Positions 19,946 through 32,486 of a stretch of DNA of 64,000 bases are shown here, piece by piece (position 1 is the stretch's first letter; every line of letters begins with the position of its first letter). The notes below the pieces were generated by a model. It was not told where the DNA came from, did not search any database, and saw nothing but the letters and a program-made list of their open reading frames with translations. The position numbers and the translations under genes were made by a program. Origin of the DNA: Dictyostelium firmibasis (taxonomy: Eukaryota; Evosea; Eumycetozoa; Dictyosteliales; Dictyosteliaceae); the NCBI GenBank assembly GCA_036169595.1, contig CM069770.1, positions 252,501 through 316,500 of the forward strand, written 5' to 3'.

Positions 19946-20446
19946 TTTTTATTGGTGGAAAATTATTAGTTTTATTTTTTTTTTTACCATATTATTTTCC
20001 AAATCAATAAAAATAAAATAAAAAATAATTATAATATAAATAAAAAAAAAAAAAAAATTTTACAACACTAAAAACATTATATAAATGTGGGGTATTCTAA
20101 AAACACAAAAACATAATTATCTAATAAAAGTTTGCATATTGGGCACATAAAACCCACATCGTTTTGAATTATTTTTTTTTTTAAAAAAAATTTTTTGTTT
20201 TTTTTTTAAAAAATTTTAGTGTTAATTAGTTACGAAGAACAAGAATTGCCTTTTTAAAACAAATAAAAAAAATAATAATAAAAAAAAAATAAAATAAAAA
20301 TAAAAGAAAAATATAAAAAAAAAAAAAAATAAAAAATTTTAAAAAAATTAAAAATAAAAAAAATAAAAAAAAAAGTTTTTTTTACACTTCCTTTTATTAA
20401 TTAAAAAACAAAGAGTTGCATGCATATATAACTGAAACATAAAATA
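19946..20446. other. Divergent promoter region
   Basis: Half a kilobase separates two divergent genes. The part at 20070-20250 is less homopolymeric and contains TATAAA-like and CACA-rich segments; the rest is poly(A)/poly(T). No gene is visible. Confidence 0.4.
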
Positions 20447-20986
20447 ATGTCAATAAACAAAGAGGATAATAATGAGACATATATAATTCAACAAAACTTT
20501 ACACAACAGGAACATTTTTATCACCAATCTCAAATACAGCAACAGCAGCAACAACAACAACAACAACAATCTGTGTTCCAGTTTAATATACAACATTCAG
20601 ATGAAAGTAATAAAAATTTTAATAATAATAATAATAATAATATAATAAATAACTTTGAGCCACCAAACTTTTCAACAACCACAACAACAACAACAACAAC
20701 AACAACTGTAAATAGTATGAATAATGTGAATATAAATAGGAATAACATTTTGAATGGAATCGGAAATAATAATACTGTAAATAATGATAATAATTTTTCT
20801 GAAGAATACGAAGATTCTCAACAAGAGATAATTGGTGAAGTAAATATAATGATTAGAAAAAAAAAAAAATTAAAATTAAAAAAAGTACTAATCATATGTT
20901 AAATTCTTAATTAGGTATGCTATATGGTTGAAAAGATTCATGTTGAAAATGAAGAGTCCAGCGATTACATGCCATATATATGTTAA
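20447..20986 (+). CDS. Small Gln/Asn/Thr-rich protein, unknown function
   Basis: I model two exons, 20447-20839 and 20915-20986, giving 154 residues. The donor is GTAAAT at 20840, the acceptor TTAG at 20911-20914, and a near-perfect branch site TACTAAT lies at 20885-20891. Splicing replaces a run-on Lys-rich end with a normal-looking one: EIIGE joined to VCYMVEKIHVENEES and a final DYMPYIC. The body is low complexity: a Gln tract (residues about 36-46), an Asn tract and a Thr tract. I do not recognise a family. Unspliced reading gives a slightly shorter Lys-rich tail and is the alternative. Confidence 0.5.
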
Positions 20987-21280
20987 ATTACTCTAATTTA
21001 TAAAAAAAAAAACGAAATAAATACAAAGGATAAAAATAAAATTTCGTGTGTAAAAAACATAAAAATAAAAATCTCAAGTTAAAATGTGGTATTTTGAACT
21101 AAACTATTCAAATTAATTCTTTTTTTTGTATATTTCATATTTTCAATTTTTATTCATCCTATAATCTTATTTGTAAAAAAAAAATCAAATAAATAATGAA
21201 TCTGTATGTTGCTATACTCTAAAGTTTTTTTGGTAGATTTATATTTTTTTAAAGAAACAAATTTATTATAAAAAGATAAT

Positions 21281-21954
21281 TTAGAATCTTAATTTAGAGA
21301 AGAACCATTTTGATTTACCAGCTTTGTGTCTATTTGTTTTAAAAAAAAAATATTAATATGTTTTCATGGTTTTTTTGTTAGTAAATTTATACATACTTGG
21401 CTTCGAAGATCTTTTTGACAGCTAAACGAGTGTGGGCACGTTTGGCGACTTGTGAGCTTTCAACAGTGACGGTGTTTTTGAGACCAGTGAAGGCAGATTC
21501 ATCACGACCTTCAAAGTTGTAACGGGTTGGCATGATGTGATTGTAATTGACGACTTTGACGAATGAACGGATGGCAGTACGTTTGAGGATGGTTTTTCTG
21601 CTCATTGATCTAACGATTGAACGTGGGTACTTGTCGATACCAGCAACTAAACAGTGACCGTATGGTCTTGATTTGCTTGCGGTGGCGTCGTCGAAGGTTT
21701 TAATGACAACAGCCTTACGACCGGCGTATTTACCGTTTAAGAGGATTACTAATCTACCTGGTTTGATGCTAAAATATGAAGATTAATGTAAGTCCAAGTT
21801 CATATCTATTATCCTTCATAGCTCACTCTCATTCTGTAAGATTGATAAAGATTGATTATGATTGATGATAATAAACCATAGATTGAGAAAGATAGAGATA
21901 GAATTTTTAAAGATAGAGATAATAAATAACAATCACATACAACTTGGATGACAT
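21281..21954 (-). CDS. rpl27: Ribosomal protein eL27
   Basis: Three exons, 21954-21941, 21768-21397 and 21329-21281, give 144 residues. The joined start is MSSKFIKPGRLVILLNGKYAGRK, the KOW-type core of eL27; then YGHCLVAGIDKYP and KRTAIRSFVKVVNYNHIMPTRY follow, and the last exon adds KHKAGKSKWFFSKLRF, the expected C-terminus (human eL27: NKWFFQKLRF). The protein is part of the 60S subunit. Exon 1 is only 14 bp long. Codon use is biased to a few C-ending or preferred codons, as expected of a highly expressed gene. Confidence 0.96.
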
Positions 21955-22469
21955 GGTTGGTGTATAGAAGCTACTAAACGAAAAACGCGAAAATTTTTTT
22001 ATTTTTTCATCCCAAATTTTTTTTTTTTTTTTTGCAACGATTTCGAAATTTTTTTTTTTTTTTTTTTTTTTTTTGCGCATGAAACCGTTATCAGTCTTAT
22101 ACAAAAATTATTTGTATAATTAATGAATTTTATTTTCGTAGTTTAATTTTTTTAATACCTAAATTTTTATTATTAATTTTTTTTCATTATTTTTATTATT
22201 TTTTAATTATTTCATTTTTATATTTTTCAAAAAAAATTATTCTTTTTTTTTATTTTTTTTTATTTTTTTTTTCATTTATTTATTCTTTTTTTGTAAATTT
22301 TATTGACTTTTTTTCCTATTTCAAGAATTAATATTTAATTCAACAATATTATCTTAAATAATTGTTTTTTTTTTATTTTTTTATTTTTTTTTTTCATATT
22401 TTTTTTTATTTTCAACTTTTTATTTTTTTTAATTTTCTTTCTTTTTTTTTTTTTTTGCAGAGATGAATA
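21955..22469. other. Divergent promoter region
   Basis: About 515 bp between rpl27 and the chaperonin-like gene. A GCGC-containing stretch (22070-22095) stands out from the surrounding poly(T) and may be part of the ribosomal-protein promoter; this is a guess. Confidence 0.35.
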
Positions 22470-24652
22470 ATGAAAAATTTTTTAAATGGCAATGAAGAAA
22501 GTTCTTTATTTAATTTTGACCCAAATCAAAATTCTCATTTAGAGATTCTTAATGGAGAAAATGCACTTCAATCATCTATTAATTCAGCCTTATCAATTTT
22601 TTCAATTTTGAAAACATCATTGGGTCCAAGAAGTATGAGTAAACTTATTATAAGTATGTATTATTATTAAATTTTTTTTTTTTTTTTTTGGATCTCCTTT
22701 TTTTTATTACTATTGTTTTTTTTTTTTATTTTTTTATTTTTTTTTTAATTTTATTACTATTGTTTTTTAAGTTGTTAAAATCAATTGAAATTTCAATTAT
22801 ATATATATAAATATTAATATTTTATAAATTCAAAGAGGATAATGGTCAATATATAATTAGTAATGATGGTGCAACTATATTATCAAATATAAAAGTTGAA
22901 CATCCAGCAGCTGTTATATTGGTAAATATAGCATTATCACAAGATAGAGAGATTGGTGATGGAACAACATCAATAGTTTTATTAGCAGGTGAAATATTGA
23001 AATCATTGACTAAATTATATTTTAAATCTAAATTAGAGGGTAAACCAATTCACCAGACTACAATTACAAAGATCTTATACCAACTATTAGAAAAAGTTAA
23101 TACAATATTAGATTCAATATCTGTTGAATATGATAATTCAACTACCGATACTTTATTTAAATTAGCAGGTGTTGCTTTAGGTACAAAACATTATTCCTAT
23201 TGGACAAAGAGTTTAACAAGTATAACAATTGACGCAATTCAAAATTCAATGATAAAACAATATTCATCAACAATATCATTACCAACAGAGTTCAATGAAT
23301 CAAATAGAATGGTTGTTGATATTAAGAATAATATTCAAATTTGTAAATTACAGGGTGGTAATATTGACCAAAGTTGTTTTAGAAAAGGCTTAATTATTAA
23401 AACAAAACAAATTCCATCATTAACATTCATAAATAGAATTAATGTTGATAGTAATAATAATAGTGGTGGAGAAAATATTAAATTAAAAACCATTATCATT
23501 GGATATGATATTAATAAACATATAGAATCAACACAATCAATACATAGAACTATTAAATCTACACAAGAGATGAGTAGATATTATGGTATCAATGATGGTT
23601 TACTCTTAAATTTGGTAGATAGATTGATTAGAAATAATGTAAATCTTGTATTTTTTAGATATAAAGTAACTGATTTCTTAGCACAGTTATTATATTCTAA
23701 TAATATTTCAATGGTTCAAGATTTCAATGATAGCAATGAAAATAATATTGATACTGATACAATAGTAAAAAGACTTTCAATATTAACAAATTCAATACCA
23801 ATCATGAAATATGATGAATTGGACTTCCATTTACTTCAACAAGAACAACTTAGAAAGGAACAACTAGGAAAAGAGCAACAACCACAACAAAAAGATTTTG
23901 GAGTTGATAGTTGTTTTGGTACTATTAGCAATTTTGAAATAATTTCAAAGTTTGAGGATGATTTTTATATTTATTTAAAGTAAGTAAAAAGAAATAAAAC
24001 TAAAAAAAAAAAATAATGGAAAGAATTTTAATCATATTTTTCAAAAAAAAAAAAAAAAACCTACAGTAATAACTTTAAAAGTAATAGATTATCATGTATA
24101 ATGTTAAGAGGACCAACTAAAGATATAGTAGACGATTTAGAAATTGGTATTATAGATTCATTATATTTAATTAAATCATCATTAGAGTCGACACCAATGA
24201 TAGTTTATGGTGGTGGCTGTTGTGAGATGGCCATATCGATGAAATTACTGGAATATTCAAATAGTATAGATTTAATTTCAAATTGTAATAATAATAATGA
24301 AAATAATATGATTAATCTTGATCAAAACTATTGGAAAAAAGAAATATCAAAAACATTATCGGAATGTTTTCAAATCATTCCATCAATTTTAGTAATGAAT
24401 GCATATAACTCTTGTTCAAATATTAAATCACCATTGGAAACAATAGCGGAATTATCAACCCTTCATTCTAAAGATAAAGGCACAAAGTGTAGTTTGGGTA
24501 TAGATGGATGGACAGGTGAAATTAAAAATATGAAACAAATGAATATAATTGAACCGTTAATACTTAAAAAATCCATTATAGTCTCATCCATTGAGGCTGT
24601 TATAGCATTGTTAAGAATAGACACAATAGTTTCCTCATCTTCTTTCATTTAA
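22470..24652 (+). CDS. Divergent CCT/TCP-1-like group II chaperonin
   Basis: Three exons, 22470-22653, 22836-23979 and 24067-24652, give 637 residues (CCT subunits are about 550). The joined text has group II chaperonin signatures: [20 protein letters not shown] then NDGATIL (71-77), HPAAVIL (84-90), [11 protein letters not shown] (97-107), a second equatorial segment [26 protein letters not shown], and the terminal [10 protein letters not shown]...EP...[10 protein letters not shown]. Order and spacing are those of equatorial-intermediate-apical-intermediate-equatorial. It deviates at the nucleotide loop (GPRSMSK instead of GPKGMDK) and has Asn- and Gln/Glu-rich insertions in the apical part. 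It is most like the CCT1 branch but too divergent to be the housekeeping subunit; a MKKS/BBS6-like or lineage-specific paralogue is possible. Confidence 0.82.
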
Positions 24653-24929
24653 ATTGTAAATAGTTTAATAATAAAAAATAATAAAAAAAAAAGATAAGTT
24701 TTTTTTTGTTAACAATTCTTTTATTTCGCAGTGACCATAAAATATATATAAAAACTAAAAGAATTTCTTTTTATAATTTACAACTTTATATAAACACCAA
24801 GAGATAGAAATATTATCTTCTATTTTAATCATCTCTTGCCGTTATTTTTACCATTGTCGAGGATAATTTTATTGTATATTTTACAGTTTTATTTTATTTT
24901 ATTATTAATATTATTAATATTTATATAGT

Positions 24930-25394
24930 TTAAGAAAACATTGAATTGTTTGAATAATGTCTTCTATCATTATCATCTTCATTGTTATTACTATTTGTAC
25001 CTGTACCATTTTTTAATTCATAGTCTCTTAATATTCTAACCATTGATTCATATTCAGCATCTAAAGTTGGTAAAGGATATCTACAATTTGGACATGCAGC
25101 AGCAGTTTTTAACCAAGAATGTAAACAATCGAAATGAAAATAATGTTTACATGGTAATTTTAATGCTTCGGTGTCAATTGGAAAGTCACACAAACAAATA
25201 GTACAATCACCAATCTTTGTTTTGTTTCTTTCTGTAATATTTACTTCCTCTGTTATCTCTGCTAACTGATAGTCCGAAATAGGTGGGACTGGACGATGTT
25301 TTAAAATGAATCTTATTCTATCAATATCAATTTCTTCTTCTTGATCACCAAATCTTATATTCTCTATTATATTTCTTAAATTACCATTATCCAT
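24930..25394 (-). CDS. RING-H2 finger protein, likely E3 ubiquitin ligase
   Basis: A single exon encodes 154 residues. The RING-H2 domain is complete: C64, C67, C82, H84, H87, C90, C101 and C104, with the usual Trp three residues after the sixth ligand (HSWL) and Pro after the seventh (CPNCRYPL). The N-terminal part is acidic and the C-terminus is Asn/Asp rich. No membrane segment is seen, so it resembles small soluble ligases of the RNF181/RNF126/Praja type, which recruit an E2 and transfer ubiquitin. Its substrate is unknown. It is convergent with the chaperonin-like gene, 277 bp away. Confidence 0.85.
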   Translation of the reverse strand: MDNGNLRNIIENIRFGDQEEEIDIDRIRFILKHRPVPPISDYQLAEITEEVNITERNKTKIGDCTICLCDFPIDTEALKLPCKHYFHFDCLHSWLKTAAACPNCRYPLPTLDAEYESMVRILRDYELKNGTGTNSNNNEDDNDRRHYSNNSMFS

Positions 25395-25448
25395 GTTAGT
25401 ATTATTATTGTTCTATTTTTTGAATATCCAAATTTAATTTTTGAAATT

Positions 25449-25495
<47 letters not shown>

Positions 25496-25857
25496 TTTAA
25501 AAAAAAAAAATAAATAAATAAAATTAAAAAATAACTTATGGAAATGATGTAATTATTTCGTGTTGGATGAGTCACTCAAATAACATAGACCCAAAAATAA
25601 TATTCATTTAAAAAAATAATTAAAATATGAATTTATATATTTAATTCAAACTAAATAAAATCTAAAGAAATTTTTTTTAAAATCGATTAAAGAATGTATT
25701 TTTTTTTTTTAAAATAAAAAATGAATACAAAAAATCCCCAAGAAAGAAAAATAAATAAATAAATTTAAAAAAAAAACAATTTGTTTTCATAAAGATATTT
25801 TTTTTTCAGGAAAATTAATCATTCTTATATTTTTTTTTTTTTTTCAACAATTTTTTT

Positions 25858-25892
<35 letters not shown>

Positions 25893-25900
25893 TTTTTATT
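25395..25900. other. Divergent promoter region
   Basis: About 500 bp of A/T homopolymers lie between the RING gene and the Nudix gene. No frame or motif was recognised. Confidence 0.4.
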
Positions 25901-26822
25901 ATGATTTTTAATAAATTAAATTATTCAACAATCATTAACAATAGCAATAAAGTATTTAAAATTATTAAAAGAATGAGTACGACATCAACAATTAAAATTA
26001 ATGGTAACGATGTTCCATTAACCATAATTCCAAACGATATTAGTGTTGAGACAGTGATGGGAGCACCAAATTTTAATAAATGGATTAAAAATATGGAATT
26101 AGAAAAAGAGTTAAAAGTAAACAGTGTTTCTATTCAATCAGTTGATATGTTTGGTAAAAATGTTGGTTTCCTCAAGTTTAAAGCAGACGTTGTAACAGTC
26201 AAAGAGGGAAGAGTCGTACCAGGTATCATTTTTTGTAGAGGTGGTTCTGTTGCAATTTTAGTGATCTTAAAATCAAAAGAAACTGGTAAAGAATATTCAG
26301 TTTTAACCGTTCAAACTCGTGTACCAGTTGCATCTTTCCAATATTCTGAAATTCCAGCTGGTATGTTAGATGGTTCTGGTCATTTCGTTGGTGTTGCAGC
26401 AAAAGAATTAAAGTAAAATATTTAATTTAATTTATTTATTTTTATTATTATTATTATTATCATCATCATTATATTTACATTTTTTTTTAATTTTATTTTA
26501 TTCCAGAGAAGAGACAGGATTAGAAGTATCAGAGGATAAATTAGTAGATTTAACTAAATTAGCATATGGATCAGAAGTTGATGGTGTTTACCCAAGTCCA
26601 GGTGGTTGTGATGAATTTATTAGATTATTCCTTTTCAGAGAGACACTAGATCAAAATAAAATCGATGAACTCCAACATAAATTAACAGGTTGTTTAGATG
26701 AAAATGAAAGTATTACTTTAAATATCGTTCCCTTGGAAGATTTATGGAAAAAAAGTCACGATGGTAAAACTTTATCAGCTTTATATCTTTATGAAAAATT
26801 ATTAAAAGAAAATAAATTGTAA
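25901..26822 (+). CDS. Nudix hydrolase, ADP-sugar diphosphatase type
   Basis: Two exons, 25901-26412 and 26507-26822, give 275 residues. The splice site falls inside the Nudix box and restores it: IPAGMLDGSGHFVGVAAKEL joined to KEETGLEV, i.e. the G-x-AxRE-x-EE-x-G pattern with an extra residue as in the plant NUDX14-type enzymes (PAGMLD...G.FVG.A.RE..EE.G). A downstream YPSPGGCDEFIRLFLFRE strand also matches that branch. These enzymes hydrolyse ADP-glucose or ADP-ribose to AMP and the sugar phosphate. The N-terminal ~25 residues contain Lys/Arg, Asn and few acids, which could be a weak mitochondrial signal, or translation could start at the second Met (MSTTSTIK). The box position 'K' replaces the usual Arg of REUXEE. 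Confidence 0.88.
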
Positions 26823-26948
26823 TCTCATTTAATAATAATAATAATAAATTATAATTTATTTTTTAATTTTTTTATTATTTTTTATTTTTTTAATTTTTTT
26901 TTTTAATTTTTTTTTTTTAATTCTATTTTAAAAAAAGATTTAAATAAT

Positions 26949-27728
26949 TTATTCATCATCTTCTTCTTCATCTTCATCTTCTTCATCATCTTCTTCACCA
27001 TCGAAATCATCATCATCTTCATCATCATCATGGTCTTCCTCTAAGAGAATTGAGAAAGGATCTTCATATAATCTTGAGAATTCATCAAAAGTTTCTGGAT
27101 CTGCATCACTGGATTGTAACCAAGTTAAGATGAAACTTTGTTCAGCGAAATCAACTTGTTTTCTCTTTTTATTATTATTGTTTTTATTTGAAGTAGTAGT
27201 GATTGGAGTGGTATTGGTATATTCAATCTTTGTATTTTTAGAAGTTGAATTACCATCTTTATCTGTTAAAATCTCTTTTGTGATTTGTTTATTCTTAAAG
27301 ATTGAATTATCTTTAAATGAGAATGTAATTTTTTTGGTGGTTTCTTCTTTTTCAACGTTTATATCATTTTCAACTTCAATATTTATTAAACAATCGATGA
27401 CTGCTTGATCATTATCACCAAAAGAATCAATCATTGCCTTTGAGAGGATTGTACTCCAAAATCCTTGGAAATCTTTACTTTTTTGTAATAATTCTGATCT
27501 CTTTTTAAATTGAGTCTTTAATTGTTGATTAAATTTATGTTCCACCTCTAACATCTTCTTTTTATTATCTTCAAAGATAACTTTAATCTTATCATTGATG
27601 GCATTTAATTTATCTTGAAGATCTTGTGGAATATCTGTATTTGTATTATTGGTATTTTCCTTTTCAATGGTTTTTTCTTGTTCAACTTTAACAACTTTTT
27701 TATTATTATTTCCTTTTGATTTATTCAT
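26949..27728 (-). CDS. NAP/SET-family histone chaperone
   Basis: A single exon encodes 259 residues. After a Lys-rich start comes the long dimerisation helix (LQDKLNAINDKIKVIFEDNK and further), then the short NAP earmuff core (FWSTILSKAMIDSF, DCLINIEVEND, KKITFSFKDN..FKNKQITKEI), with SFILTWLQSSD..DPFSILLEE near the end and a final acidic tail of Asp and Glu. This order is that of SET/TAF-I rather than the longer NAP1. Such proteins bind H3-H4 or H2A-H2B and help assemble nucleosomes. A Lys/Arg cluster (NNNKKRKQ) may be a nuclear signal. Its convergent neighbour is the Nudix gene, 126 bp away. Confidence 0.85.
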   Translation of the reverse strand: MNKSKGNNNKKVVKVEQEKTIEKENTNNTNTDIPQDLQDKLNAINDKIKVIFEDNKKKMLEVEHKFNQQLKTQFKKRSELLQKSKDFQGFWSTILSKAMIDSFGDNDQAVIDCLINIEVENDINVEKEETTKKITFSFKDNSIFKNKQITKEILTDKDGNSTSKNTKIEYTNTTPITTTSNKNNNNKKRKQVDFAEQSFILTWLQSSDADPETFDEFSRLYEDPFSILLEEDHDDDEDDDDFDGEEDDEEDEDEEEDDE

Positions 27729-28302
27729 TTTTCGTTTTTTTCGTTTTTTTTTTTATAGGTATCTTTTGTTAATTTGTAAAAAAAATAAAATTTAACGGGA
27801 TTTTTTTTCCAACCTGAATTTTTTTTTAAAAAATAAAAATAAAAAAAATTTAAATAAAAAATAATTTAAAAAATAAAAATGTATACAAATTTCACTTGAC
27901 ATACAATAAAAATAAAAAAAGTTAAACCAATAAAGAAACAAACAAATCAACCAAAAAAGGAATAATCCATTGATATTCTATTTTAAAAGAAACTTTTAAA
28001 AAAAAAAAATTATTATAGGTTTTTTTTTTTTTTTTTTTTCACATAAAAAATTATCTTTTTATCGATATTTTTGCTTTTTATTTTTTTTCTGACTAATACA
28101 TGATTTTTATAAAAATCTATATGAATCGAAGGCAAAAAAAACAACTAAAATGGTATTTAAAGAAAAAAAAAAAAAAAAATAGAAATAGTTATAAAAAAAT
28201 TTTGGAAGCTTTTTTTTATTTTTAATTTTTTTTTTTTTAATTTTCTTTTTTGGGAAAAAAAGTCAACCAAGTTTTTTTTTTTTTTTTTTTACCTAACTAA
28301 TA
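27729..28302. other. Intergenic stretch with no recognisable gene
   Basis: About 570 bp lie between the NAP/SET gene start and the CCA-enzyme gene end. Only poly(A)/poly(T) rich sequence is present; I see no frame, tRNA or repeat of note. Confidence 0.4.
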
Positions 28303-30228
<1,926 letters not shown>

Positions 30229-30833
30229 CACTATTTATGAGAAAACGAATCATCAATAAAAATTTTTTTTGCAAAATGGTTTTGTTTTTTTTTTTTTTTT
30301 TTTTTTCGATATTCATTTAAAAAATGAATTTTTACAATTTTTTTAATTTTTTCCTAAACATAAAATTTTTAAAAAAAAAACAAAAATTTATTTTCTTTTT
30401 TACACCTTCATTAAATATACAATGAATTATTCAATTTATAAACAATGAAATATTGGCGGTGATATTGCAACTGTTAATATACTTCTCTTTGAAAATTTGT
30501 GTGATGGGTTTTAATGATAATTAAATTATATAGCAATAAAGAGAAAGAATTAAGTTATGATGATATTAATTTAGAATACGAAAAAGAAGAATATGATTTA
30601 GATGATGACAAAACAAAAGATTCAAATCTTTGTTTTTTGGCAAATAAAATTTGAGGTAAAGCTATTTGTACCGATTTTTCAAAAGGGGCATACAGAATTT
30701 AATATTCTTTTGTAAATATCAGCATTTTTCGGATAACAATGTAACAGAAAAAATTCAAGATATATAATAATGAAGATGATTTTTAAAATTTCTCCTGAAG
30801 TTGTTCTATATGTTGATGAAACTATTGATTTCA

Positions 30834-30864
<31 letters not shown>

Positions 30865-30867
30865 AAT

Positions 30868-31122
30868 ATGAATTATAGGTCAACCCAATCATCATATAGG
30901 TTGACCTATAATTCACAACAATTTTTAGAGATGTCACAGGACAATAAAGTGGCATCTGTTGTTGATGGATCTGAACAACTTAGAGCTCCATCAACTGAAG
31001 AATTTAAAATAAATTATTATAGTTCAAAAAAAAAAGGTTACTCTTCTATTACAAAGCTGGTTGTTCACCCAATGGGAAAATTCAATATATTTCACCCATT
31101 TCTATTAGTTTTTAGTTATTGA
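30868..31122 (+). pseudogene. Transposase fragment (DDE_Tnp_4/IS5-like), decayed
   Basis: A short frame of 84 residues contains VASVVDGSEQLRAPSTEEF, then INYYSSKKKGYSSITKLVVHP. The order Asp-Gly-Ser/Thr-Glu, a Pro/Thr-rich turn, a Tyr-x-x-Lys-Lys-Lys strand and a hydrophobic strand ending in a Pro-x-Gly turn is that of the first catalytic block of DDE_Tnp_4 (PIF/Harbinger and IS5 type) transposases: VIDGTE..I..P......YSGKKK.HT.K..VV....G. The frame stops soon after and the remaining catalytic blocks are not visible, so this is a broken remnant. The beginning of the frame is probably not original because it contains a 17-bp inverted repeat. Alternative: chance resemblance in a lineage-specific pseudogene. 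Confidence 0.45.
30869..30915. repeat. 17-bp perfect inverted repeat, 13-bp spacer
   Basis: The left arm 30869-30885 (TGAATTATAGGTCAACC) is the exact reverse complement of the right arm 30899-30915. The arms flank 13 bp. It lies at the start of the transposase-like fragment and could be a pair of element ends joined head to head, or a hairpin. Confidence 0.9.
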
Positions 31123-31278
31123 ATAAGAGATTTACTCGCACTAAAAAAAAAAAAAACCAAAATGGTTTATAAAAATAAAGAAAACAACCAAATTTGAAAA
31201 ATTTAGATTTTAATTGAACAAAAAAAAAAAAATAAAGGATGAGATTTATTTACTATCACTATTAAACATTTATTACTG

Positions 31279-31310
<32 letters not shown>

Positions 31311-31313
31311 GCT

Positions 31314-31614
31314 TTATTTATCATCTAATTCCATTAACGGTATTCCGATATCTTCTTGGTTATGACTGTTTTCATCATTTTTGTAGTAGTATTTTTGGAG
31401 TAAAAAGTAAAGTGTTGCAGGCATAAGATCTGCTAAAACACCACCAATAATCAATAAGATTAAACCCATATCTTGTTCTGGTCCTCTACCTGCAACCCTA
31501 TATTCTATATAAACTTCTGGTACGAAATCATTTTTATTTGAACCTGTTGCATCACTAGGTATATTAATTACTGCTGATACTCTAAAATATGATCCTTCTT
31601 TAACTTCTTTCATC

Positions 31615-31658
<44 letters not shown>

Positions 31659-32486
31659 CGTAAACAAAAATATTAGAACCTCTTTTATTTATTTAGTTTA
31701 TATAGAATAACACTCACATGTAAAATTTGTTCTCCACCTGGACCATCCTTTAAATCATAACTGGTTAATGATCTTGCTGGCTCATAAACACATCCACTAT
31801 TACTATCTTGACAAGTCTAATGATATTGATAGTGTGTTAATAAAAAATATAGTTTCATAATAAAAATAAAAATTAAAATTAAAATAAATAATAATTACTT
31901 CAGTAATGTAATCGCCATCATCTTCATTTAATGGACCATTTCTAAAAATGGTCATTGTCTTACCACCACAATATGCAAACTCTGTTTTTGGGTATGTATC
32001 TAAATCTGTTTTAAAAATCCCAAAAACATGAGTATCTCCTTGATAATGATTTAACCAAACACTACCATTAACTTTTTTTTTTTTTATAAAAATAAAAAAA
32101 AAAAAAAAAAAGTATATAGAGTTAGAAAACAGGTTTCTGGATGATAAGATTATAATAGAGATAGTACCTTTATTTGTTATATAAACCATTACAGAATACG
32201 GTATTGATTCACCTAAAACATTTTTATTAACGATAAACTCTTGTTCTGCACCTTCACCTACATAGTCTTCTGGACATTTATCACCAACACCTATAGGATA
32301 ACCAACCCATTGATTCTTATCTTCTAATTGACAAAGACTTAAACTCCACATATATGGTGGTGGTGTTGACTCTGACATATAATTTATAAATCCAACTATC
32401 AATAAAACAACACCAACAATAAACACTGATACACATATACCTGTAATTGCTATTACACATTTAGAACATCTTTGAAACCTCCCCAT
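31314..32486 (-). CDS. Two-TM membrane protein, unknown family
   Basis: Four exons, 32486-32168, 32071-31899, 31816-31718 and 31613-31314, give 296 residues. An N-terminal membrane segment (VIAITGICVSVFIVGVVLLI, residues about 11-33) follows a short basic Cys-containing head. A luminal or extracellular domain of about 200 residues with paired cysteines comes next, then a second membrane segment (MGLILLIIGGVLADLMPATLYFLL) and a short tail ending in acidic residues. The layout recalls CDC50-like and other two-pass proteins with a large central loop, but I see no CDC50 motifs. Junctions restore TNKVNGSVWLNHYQGD and ITETCQDSNSGCVYEPARS. Function unknown. Intron 3 holds a (TA)n run. Confidence 0.78.
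31617..31655. repeat. (TA)n dinucleotide run in intron
   Basis: About 36 bp of alternating TA lie in the third intron of the two-TM gene, next to the acceptor of its last exon. Confidence 0.9.

Larger units (their letters stand above)
30229..31313. other. Intergenic region with decayed coding DNA
   Basis: This 1.1 kb gap differs from the other gaps: 30440-31110 has a base mix closer to coding DNA, with short broken frames (for example an acidic Tyr/Glu/Asp-rich frame at about 30530-30650) and a TTTA tetranucleotide run at 30837-30863. It contains the transposase-like fragment and the inverted repeat listed separately. Confidence 0.5.

Noticed and set aside
31314-32486. CDC50/LEM3 flippase subunit
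   Set aside because: The two-membrane-segment layout fits, but none of the conserved CDC50 motifs near the first membrane segment or in the loop are present.
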